A stretch of DNA of 64,000 bases from Nematostella vectensis. Its lineage: Eukaryota > Cnidaria > Anthozoa > Actiniaria > Edwardsiidae. The notes beneath the pieces were generated by a model. It searched no databases, had not been told where the DNA came from, and was given only the letters and a program-made list of their open reading frames with translations. How positions within the stretch are numbered: position 1 is the first letter of the stretch; every line of letters begins with the position of its first letter. Position numbers and translations under genes: made by a program. Location of the stretch: positions 4,078,001 through 4,142,000 of the forward strand of contig NC_064034.1 in the NCBI RefSeq assembly GCF_932526225.1. Direction: 5' to 3'. Below, in pieces: positions 22,901-32,400 of the stretch.

Positions 22901-25900
22901 TTGCTAATAGTGCCAAGATTACGGGATGTTCCACTGCGATCGGATTCACTGCTTGATAAGGATGGCCAGGTTGCGTCCAATAACTGTGTTGCTCTTGGTT
23001 CTGAGTCAGCGCCATTTGTCAGGGGTTTCTGTTGTTTGATGGAAATACCACTTGTAGAAGTATCGTCCACTCGAGGGAAGGTTAAAGACTTCATGACTTT
23101 GTCAAAAGGCAAGCGGTAGTTAAAAGTACCATGCTCGCTACACCTGTAAAAAAATGTTCATCACGTTAACAGTCACCTGTTTTCTTTCCTAGAAGAGCTA
23201 TGGGCGGAATAGTGGCACTAGAAAAAGATTCCTATAACAACCATTGACATACAGAACGTCGTTACCGAATTAGGCACTTATCAGTATTCCATACGATAGA
23301 CAGGAGGCCAGCCACCGAGGTCGTAGTATAGGTAAGATATTTGATAAAAAATTTATGTGCGACACTTACTTGCTAAAGATTATCTTCCAGCAAGCTTTGC
23401 ACTTGCCAGCGCCGCACAGTGCATTTGGATCGCCTACAATAGTGAGGTGATACTTTGCGCGGGTCACAGCAGTGTTCAACAGCCTCGGGTCAGACAGAAA
23501 GCCAAGGTGATGGTTGTCGAGCATCTCTGGCGTCAAGCCAAACGCAGTGTGCACCGTGCTGATGAACAACGCGTCGAACTCGAGTCCTAGCGGGAGGGAG
23601 ATTCTGTGAGTTCATAGAGATGTTACACTATAAAATATCAAGAGAAAAGCCAAGCACCAGAAGCGCTTATGCACCTTGGACGTTGTTAACACTCTCTACA
23701 CGCACTTCTCCCAACTGGGATCGTCTCAGGAGCTGTCGAATCTCTCGGACCTGATGATTAGAAATGATCAAAAGATATCTTGATAAGCACGGGTGTTCGT
23801 TGCGTGCCCTACAATTCTGACTATGGGCAGTATTCGAGACTAGTAACTCTAAAAGGTACTGTACTACTACAGTACAAAGTACCTTCCGGGTAAAAATAAG
23901 TAGTTCTGCGAATCGAAAGAAAGTATCATAATCATTACCTGTGCTGTGTAAGGCGTCAATACGCAAATTCGACGAAGCTCCACATCCTCAGCATCCTCTC
24001 CCCTCCATTGCTTGACTAACTCCTCCACTCGCTCGCTAACCTCGGCTGCTTCAGCCATGTTGTAGTAGGACGCCCTGTCCACCGCTCTCTCCTCTCTACC
24101 GAGGACGCCATGGAATCTGATTGGGTATTCACTACCTTCTGGGCGATGCTTGTGAGCGATCAGTGTTCCCTCGTAGAACAGCTTCGATGGAATCTCAACG
24201 ATGTCGTTGTATGCCCGGTAGTTCTCGAGGAGGAGAAGTTTGGAGTCTGACTCCCGAGGGTAGAGTTCGTAGAGACGAACAAGCAGTGAACGATCGAGAC
24301 AAAGCCGACGAGCAACGGGCGAAAACACGTGTGCGCCCATCTAGAATTGTCAATATATCAGTGATTATATTATTTTCAAATATGGTGAGAAATGTTGGCT
24401 GAGAGAACGATCAATTTCTTTGTTGCCTAGCCGGTTAATAGTTTGTCTATTTGTAGTATATAAAGGATGTCAGTCTTTTGACTTACAAACTTGAACCAAA
24501 TGTTCGAGACTGGATAGGTTTGCATGCTTGGAACTAATAAAAAAACATCTGATTAAATTTTGCATCGTACCTGCAAGTGATCGCCCGCCAATACAATACG
24601 CGTTGACTGTTGCGTCAAACACAACGGGATCAATGTCTCTGCCTCCATCGCCTGCGCTGCCTCGTCGATAAACACGTGACTAAAATACCCGGATGGTAGT
24701 CCCATCTTTACCAGCACGTCAGCAGTCACAAGGGTTGTCACAATCACACTAACACAATCGATATCCTGTCGACTCGGTATTGCGAACCGCCCCGTCTCCC
24801 GATCGATTAAGCAGTACTTCAAAACGGTGTGACTGACAGAGCTCAAAAAACGGTGCTCCCAACATATTCTCAGCGGTCGACATAAAAACGGGCCAATCTC
24901 GGATGAGGTAACAAAAGGGTGAAGGTAGTCGACGATGTAGTGGTCAGCGGCACTGTTGGAGTGAGTGCAAATAAGAATGCGAAGATTGGCTGCAGTGTTG
25001 CCGGCGTGTAGACGGCACAGTTCTTTCACTGCCTCGGCGATCGTCCTAGTCTTCCCTGTACCAAATGGGCCGAAGATCAGAAGTGGAGGTCTAGGCCTAG
25101 GGTCGAGGATGTGGCTAAGGGCGGTGGCCTGAGGCTTGTTTAGTATGGGATGGGGTGCAACTTGCCACTCTACCCTTTCCCCAGATTTGTTATTTGGGAA
25201 TATGCAGGCTAGATCGATGAGATCAATAGCGCGATGCATATACTGATAGGTATCCACAAACCGGAAGCATATGTCACCAGGCAAAGCCTTCTTGCTAGTT
25301 TTCAAAACGCGCTGTAAGTCCCGGCTCAACTGAAACAGAAAAGAAAATTACATTTAAGTGTAAACGGTCAAGGGCTTACCAATTTCTAATAAAGATATCG
25401 AGTCAATGTTGAAGTGGGAATTTTTTAGCGGAGTAATAATCACAAAACGTCTGCCCCAGGGGATATGGTTACCATATTTTCTTTTATCTGCTTTACCATT
25501 AAATTTCACTTTCACAGTATTAAGTTCTAAGTGTATTTGCATAATCATAGGGTATTAGCTGATAACTGAGTGCTTCTGAAGCCTTATCGATATGCAAATA
25601 ACTGCTGGCTCTTGTGCTAATAAAGGCAAGAAATATTACCTGTAAGACAACACCATCCTTTCTTAAGGCTTCTACCACGACCTCATGCAGGACAGGGTTC
25701 CTTGCACCAGGGAGGTGCAGCCTCAGAAGTGCCCTCGCACTGCGGCTGATCAGGATGTTGGCATCCTCCACTAGGGTGGGGTGTATAGGGAGGACTAGCG
25801 TCACTTGAGAGTCATCTTCTATGGATTTCTTTATGCAAACCAATAGGTTTTTGGAGTGAAGATTTAGTCTGGAAAAAACAAATGTAAAATAAAGTTAAGT

Positions 25901-27908
25901 GATGTCATCCCTTCCAGCCAGCAGGTTGATGTGAGCAAAACACACCTAAAATGGCTGTAGGAAGCAAAGAGATGTTTAAGCAATTCAGGCGGAACAAGTA
26001 GACAGACGTCAAGGAAGAAGGCAATACTGCCTAATACAACAATACTGCCTCCCCTAAATTCATAAGGGACAACCCTGAACAATAGGACACTTTTGATTTC
26101 ATATAACGGGTGTCCCTAATTAAACAAGCAATGCATTTTGATGCACTGTGAAGGCATTGTTACCTGGTTAATTGTCTACGTCTTTCAAACTCTTCAATAA
26201 AGAGCAATGTGTGTAGCCGATGGTGGTAGTTGTCAGGTGTTAACGAGGCCTCCAGGTGGTCAAAAGCACCATATTCTATGGTCGATTTCATGTTGGGTGG
26301 CAAAGGGTGCTCTGCCCTTGATGCACCTGTCAGTATAATACAAGTATTAGATTTGATGCTTACATGATCACATTGCAATCAAATTAGCATATTTTTATGC
26401 TAATTTATAATATACAATATAATATCCATTGCATGGTATATAGAACTTGTGACAGCTTTAGCTGTGAACTCTTTTATCAAGACTTTCAATATCACCCACC
26501 CATATTTGTGCTCTCATCAAAGGGAATAAGAGTATACTTGCTGAGCCAAATAAGCTCACTATCATCGTCACATGGTGCCTTGTATTCCAGGCTGTGAACT
26601 AAACTAGTCTCTGGTGCCACCAACACACCAAGATGACGAACAATCTTTGCCTTTCCATCATCATCACCAAAGTCAAACACAAGCCTTTGGTTAAAGTTGC
26701 CATAGTTTGATGAAATGAACTGCACTGTAATTTGGTAGGCAGAAGCATGTAGGGTGCCCTTTGCTTGCCAGAGTTGACAGCCCTGTGGTAGAGTGGTAGT
26801 AGGGTAGCCAGCTTGGGTGATGTGTGTGATCGAAAACTCAGGCAATAGTGGATCTAGAGTATAGACCTGTTTCAGTCTGACAAATGGGCCAACACGATGC
26901 TGTAAAATAGATGCCAAACATTGTGATTAATGTTGTATTTCTCCTTCGATGCTGTAAAATAGATACCAAACATTCTGATTAAAATGTTGTATTTCTCTTT
27001 CAGGTTCCATGAAGTCACAAGAAAAAAAGAACCAAGGACTGGAATGGGAATAGATTTGTTAGTATAATGTACAAATCATAACTGTACTAATAATATACTG
27101 AGAATGATACTGTTGACGAGATTGTAATATCACTGAATAATACTGTATTACTGATGATGGTGGTACTGTAGGATACCCAAATGTTACTCACACTAGGAAT
27201 AACATGGTGGGATACCTCAATCTTACTCACACTAGGAGTGACAGTGAAAATCCAGGAGACCAGTTTACTCTTGCCAATGTGGGGTATAAAGAGCTTCTCT
27301 GAACATTGGATATTATGTGTGCTACTCATCTCAGCAATCTGCAGAACAAATTTGATGTTACATAGCTACAGTGATAGAAATCTATTATAAGTTATTTTGG
27401 AGGAAATAACTATGCTAGGTACAAGAACTTAATCTACTGTAGTATGGGTAGCATATGCGATAAATATGCAAGTCTAGTAAATCTGAGTTCTGTACTATGT
27501 ATGTAGGCCTGGAACCACTTCAAGTCTTTTTGACAGTGCTGCTCTAGCAATTATAAATGTCTTTTAGATTGATAAAAAAAGACTAAAGTATTTTCATGTG
27601 AACTAAGAATAGTAAAGCATACACTGCCCAGCAGTCTACAAAGCAATACACCCATATCCTCAATGCGCTTCCCTCATTCCCTGCCTTACCACACTGGTTT
27701 CCGGTACCCCAGATTTCCTGGCATCTTCTAGTCTCTGTAGAAGCTGGTGAGCATGCGAGCACACCCCATCCTCCATTATAACATTTGGTGCAGCTGGTGG
27801 TGATCTTTGTCTGGTCTGATAAGCGACATTTTGTCTTGGAGGAAATATCACGGGAAAAGCCAGCTGAGGCCAACCATAACTGACAGGTCCATACGGGAAT
27901 CTGTTCAT
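13960..27908 (-). CDS. HELZ2: HELZ2-like protein: SF1 helicase, RNB exonuclease, SF1 helicase
   Basis: Seventeen minus-strand coding exons join in phase: 27690-27908, 27231-27338, 26500-26899, 26164-26326, 25640-25868, 24571-25329, 23939-24340, 23675-23750, 23370-23586, 19873-23143, 19384-19606, 18663-19253, 17853-18311, 17604-17726, 16145-16758, 15458-15670, 15048-15225, followed by 14130-14304. About 2,807 residues result if translation stops at 14126. Alternatively a donor (gtgagc) at 14129 joins a last exon 13960-14074, giving about 2,844. Helicase 1 (about 374-858) has GPFGTGKT, DEAAQ, GDHLQ and NTAVTRAKYHLTIVG. The RNB domain (about 1350-1948) has TIDCGKTMELDDALS and TSPLRRYFD. Helicase 2 (about 2360-2800) has YGQPGTGKS, VDESN, VGDHKQLVP, LNTQHRM and VVLTRARKGLVIVG. 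Known HELZ2 is a nuclear-receptor coactivator and interferon-induced factor with 3'-5' RNase and RNA-helicase activity; domain order and length match it. ATG 27908 lies just after an acceptor (ctgtag), so 5' UTR exons lie upstream. The N-terminal zinc fingers of vertebrate HELZ2 were not seen. Confidence 0.88.
14325..14745. repeat. 48 bp minisatellite, about nine copies
   Basis: Units contain acgtcaatcaaatgcactga, then taagatgg and gtacccgtcaagtgttacat, spaced 48-49 bp from about 14337 to 14722. It lies in the penultimate intron of the HELZ2-like gene, beginning about 20 bases from the acceptor at 14305. The open frames across it are repeat products, not genes. Confidence 0.85.
16145..16758 (-). 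other. HELZ2-like helicase 2 core exon with a DESN box
   Basis: This 614-base exon carries most of the second helicase: a Gln/Arg-rich insert (residues around LTQELTSCTDPTKQERTQHK), the motif II segment IVDESNYCLEPE, motif III FVLVGDHKQLVPVLQ, and motif IV-like LNTQHRM at the 3' end. The usual DEAA/DEAS box of Upf1-like helicases reads DESN here. The acidic pair that binds Mg-ATP is intact, so activity remains plausible. Confidence 0.8.
16867..17288. repeat. 30 bp minisatellite, about 14 copies
   Basis: Unit: gttagagtaacgattatggt followed by tacgcgttac. Copies alternate attgttacgc and atggttacgc, and some have acgcgttaag. Because 30 is a multiple of three, all frames stay open; one minus-strand frame reads TRNHNRYSNV repeatedly. 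It lies in the intron between HELZ2-like exons 17604-17726 and 16145-16758, which join correctly without it. Confidence 0.88.
19873..23143 (-). other. Giant RNB-encoding exon of the HELZ2-like gene
   Basis: A single 3,271-base exon, far larger than its neighbours. Its first ~480 codons encode a low-complexity linker rich in Ser, Thr, Gln and Asn with Pro/Tyr patches, plus a predicted helical stretch (HVEQSMLRNAIDNPGRGREH). The last ~600 codons encode the OB-like and RNB domains. Metal-binding motif: TIDCGKTMELDDALS. Substrate-channel region: HVADVSYFI and TSPLRRYFDIVVQRML. At this exon the SF1 helicase repeat of HELZ is interrupted by a nuclease, the hallmark of HELZ2 compared with HELZ. Confidence 0.85.
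27192..27231 (-). repeat. 39 bp duplication carrying a second splice donor
   Basis: The end of HELZ2-like exon 2 (CCTAGT|gtgagtaag at 27231/27230) is copied 39 bp further on (CCTAGT|gtgagtaac at 27192/27191). Using the second donor would add 13 codons in frame (VSKIEVSHHVIPS). Both donors look usable. Confidence 0.7.
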
Positions 27909-28844
27909 GGTTCTACAGTGTTTTGTGAATCACATTCAGAAATTAGTGTGAAAATGATGACTCGCATTCCAATGAATTTGGCCCTATGCTAGATCCAGCC
28001 AGAAATATGCTGTTTTTATGGACTAAAATATGTTTCTGCATACCTACTTCACATAGGAATACTCAAATAAGGTAGACTACTAATGAAGTATCTTAAAGAA
28101 AAATTGAGATCTTATGCAAACCCTGATATTACTGACTGGTGCCCTTTCAAAACTCTAATAAGGTCATACGAAGATGCAGCATAAAATCAAGTAAGGGGAA
28201 TCCTTTCATTATCAGTCAACAATCCTGTAATTCCTACAAGCTTTCACATTTAATCTCTAAATAATGATTATGTGGGGGGAGAAACATGTCAAGTAGAAAA
28301 TCAACCAAATAATGAAAAAATGTTGTCAAAAATCGCAATGATGCTACAGTGTGCGCTGTTGCGAAGTTTGTGTTAAATTTTTGTCTTTATAGTAATACAG
28401 GAATTATCTTATAAAAGAAATAAAACATTCTCTTGGTGCCTTCATAGTGTTTTAAAAACGTTGGTGCTAGTCTGGGGAATTCTCAAGAAGCCGTGACCTC
28501 GACCTGTGACTTTTTACTGAATTGATCTGGTGTCAAATTGTCCCAAACAAAACGCTATGAAGGCTTGCAAAGAATATCATATTTCTGAAATGATGTACAT
28601 ATTAACTCTATCGCCACATGTAAATAGGAAGAGTTATTACTCCCAAACCCCCTCCCCACCCCTCCTTCCAACATTCAACTTCATTATACAATAATGAAGA
28701 AATAATTCCCAAGGTTTTAGAACTAGATTTTTAGCCATAAAACCTCAACCGATGAAATAGACGACACCTTAAAGATTTAGAATGACTTTTTGTCTCGTTG
28801 TTTCGGTTTGGGACGGTTTTGTGAAAGATTTGAGTTTAACTTAC

Positions 28845-29497
28845 CAGATACTTTTAATTTATCTATTCTTCTGTAGGTAGTTGGATTCAGTAGACATTGA
28901 AGTACATTTTAAAAAGAACAACTTGAAATTTTGTCCTTAAACTATCAAGGTCTGTTATCCAGTAAGAATTAAGAGGAAATTTCATTTTACACAGTGTATC
29001 GACTCCTGCAGTGCAGGGCTGTCAAAGAAGACGAACGGGTTTTCGTTTGTGCCAGACAACGCCGTCTTCGGAACGATGTAGAACTTCTGGACTTTTTGGG
29101 CCATTATAACGACATCTTTTCTAGAGAGAGATTTGCTTCTGAGTATTACCAAACGTTACGATGACAAAGTACGATGCATTGTTAAAGCGAAGTAGAACTC
29201 CTACAACTTGCAAAACACACTTTTGCTTTGTTATGCTGTAGCCCACAAATAAGAGCATCTAAAAGACCATCGTTGTGATTGGTTACTGCGCTGACACGTA
29301 GATCGAGAAGCCAATAAGATGAACTGTTCTAAGACTTTTTGCGAGGTGACAAAGGAAAACACATCGATGATATTACCGAGCATGCTCAAAACAAAACCCG
29401 CTGTCCATCGATTACTTGCCATTTTTGGCGCCAAATGATCAACACAAGCTCTAAATAAGAAAGCTTACAGTAGTTCAAATCAGTAAAAAGTTTCAAC
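28845..29497. promoter_or_regulatory. Divergent region between the HELZ2-like gene and the basic nuclear gene
   Basis: A minus-strand donor (ATCTG|gtaagtt) at 28844/28845 marks a likely 5' UTR exon of the HELZ2-like gene. The rightward gene starts at 29498. The two genes are therefore arranged head to head within about 650 bp. No TATA box was clear. The position of either transcription start is inferred. Confidence 0.4.
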
Positions 29498-32400
29498 ATG
29501 AAGTTTTTTGGTCCGCCTAAACGCAGGAGGAACAAATCTGCCCAACGAAGTAATTCAAATGCCTCAAGTGAGGGTGCCGAAGCATTGTCATCTTCAGTGA
29601 GTAGCTAGCCCTGGGCTGGATGTTGAAGGAACAAAATGCTCATTCCCTCTCTATCTTTATTTTTTTCGTATGTATTTAAAAAGGGGGTGGGGGAATGATT
29701 TCTTTGGGTGTTGTCTCTTCTATATAATTTGGGCTAGATTGCAGAATACCCCCCGCTCAAAGATTACCCCTTACTGTCAATGCGTCAACGCTATTTTAAA
29801 TATTCAGCGAAGAGTGTCAACGCGTCACCGTGTCAACTCCTCGTTTAATATATAATGTCATAGATCCACTCCAAATAAAATATATATCCTGTTCCTAGGG
29901 CTGATCACCTAACATCCCTTTAGACAAATGCATCAATGGCTATCCTTGATTTACCATTTGCCCAAAAAAATGAGCATTTCAGCTTAACACATTGACCCCT
30001 GAACCGGCCTGTACCGGCTTTGGGAAGTACCCACAACCCAAAAAATTCATAAATTCAAAATAAAGACAACAAGATGAAGATACTCAGGCATCAGTCTAAG
30101 GGATAAATGGTCTTGCAGATATGCATCCAACCAAGGTGTTGGCATCTACTCTTAAGCCAAATAATAGCACAGGTTCTTTGACAAATCTCAAATCGAACAA
30201 GGAGAGAAAAGCAGAATCACCCCTCTCAATAAAACGCTCAAAATACCACACAAGGGAGAGAGATCAGCAAACACAGCTCAAGACACAAATAGATACCTTT
30301 ATTCTGATCCTCCAGGTACATTTCCTTGGCCTCAAAACACAATGCCCATTCCTTGAAGGATTGTACAACCACGAAAATATGTTTACGTATTGCAAAGCAT
30401 TCTGGGAGATACAGGGGAAAATTCACGAGGGGAGGGCCAGTCAACACTCCTCTCCCCAAAGTCAGATGGTTTTTTATAAGTCTTTTCACCCCGAAGCCAA
30501 ACGAATCAATTCCAGGCCATACAGACCAAGAATAGCAGTGTAAACAATTTTGGAATCAATTTGGTTTCAGAAAAGACAGCATTTAGGAGAGCTGTGGTGA
30601 TTCATTAGAAAATTATTTTCTCATCCGGGCAAAGCCAAACAAGAAAAAATCATCATGAATCCACCTTTGCTTGCAAATATCCATAAGCAAGGCACTCAAT
30701 TATGCCCCAAAAGACTTCATGATGTCCTGAGACACTCTCCTAATATGCTTATAGCTGTATTTTTGATGAAAAATACAAGCAACCATCAACTTGTGCTGGC
30801 TTCAGCACATCGACGAGGGATTAAAAGTGGGGACCGCAAAGCACTGCTGGAAAGCTTGGATACCGCTGACTAGGTGCAGCTGTGTTTGACTTTGACGGGC
30901 TGTATAAAACTCAGAATAGGGGGGGAGGTATCTGTTTTCAGTCTGTTTTTTGTAAATTCAGCTCCAAAAAAGCCAGGAGTCAATGGGTTAAATTAGGGGT
31001 GTTATCACAATTCTCGTATGGGAGGTTTGCCAATTAGTTTGGCGACAAGAATTGCGAGGAAATCCTTATTATTACGAGATTGTAAATGCTCTACAACGCT
31101 TAAAATTTAGATCCAATTCGTACATCTTGGTCAGAAGTTGCGTTGAGACATGTGGTACCTATTCCACTAGTTGGTGTATGGATACCATGTGTGAAAAAAT
31201 ATTTTACCCCATTCTCGTTTATTTCAATTGTTTTTGTTATTGGGTCTATTTTCCCTGAAGTAAGTAATTTTCTTTTTACAACATTTATATTTGCAACATT
31301 GATTGTACTCAAATTGTACTCATATCTTTGATTTACAATCCCTAAAAGTGCGAAAAACTGTTTTGAATTCTACTCGTTCGACAAACCCTCAAAATACTAA
31401 GTTCTTTTTAGTTTTGAATCATAACGCTGTTTGACAATCCTAAAAAAAATAATAAGTTTCTTTCATTGTACTTATAACTCCGTTCTACAATACCTTGAGA
31501 TACTAAGCTCCTTTTAATTGTTATCATAACTCAAGTTGACTTTGGGACGAGTTGACCAGATGAGGTGACGCGTTGACAAGTTGACGAGAGGATGCGTTGA
31601 CGTGAGGACAAATTGACGAGAGGACGAGTTGACAAGAGGACGCGTTGACAAGTTGACGCGAGGACGAGTTGATGCGTTGACATGTTGATGAGAGGACAGT
31701 TGACAAGTTGGCACGAGAACGAATTGATGAGAAGACGTGTTGACTTGTTGACGAGAGGACAAGTTGACGAGTTCATGTTAGATCGAGTTAACGTGAGGTA
31801 CTGGTGACATGAAAGCATGGGGACGCATGGATGTGGGGACGAATTTTTTTATAAACAAATAGCTTGGGGTGGGGGGTATTCTGCAATTGCTCCATAATTT
31901 GTGTCAAATTAGGCTTCTTGGTTCAATGATCTCGGTTTAGGGCCGTTATTTGACATGCACAATCGTGGAGTCCAGGATATGAGCCACATTTTATCTATGA
32001 TAAGTAAGATGCAATTCAAACCTGTATACACCCTATATACATTTTTTTCATGGTTTCTGCTATATGTTATTTATTAATAATTAGTGCTTATGTTCCATAT
32101 TTAAGGTATTAGCAAAACATTTTAATGCTATAAGCACTCAATCTCTGTCGTCAACATCCTAATGTCTGATCTGCTGTTTTTTGGCTCTCTCTTTCTTTTC
32201 TTTCTCGTGCTTCGCTTTTCTTGTAAGGAGAAGAACGAAAAGCCTTTTTTCTTCTTTTCTGTCATATATAGCATCAACCTTTATCAGGTTGACACTGGGT
32301 TTAGTCGCACCTTTGAGGAGTGCCTTCACTTTTTCTGAATTTTTCAGCGCGTTCTTTCCCCTCACTTTCTGACCAGCTTGCAGCTAATCTCTTGCTTGCG

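Noticed and set aside
30121-30543. 140-codon open frame
   Set aside because: It lies inside the 1.0 kb TTAA-flanked element and shows no transposase motif or protein family.
31514-31818. Ser/Thr/Leu-rich open frames on the minus strand
   Set aside because: Produced by the 7/14 bp satellite.
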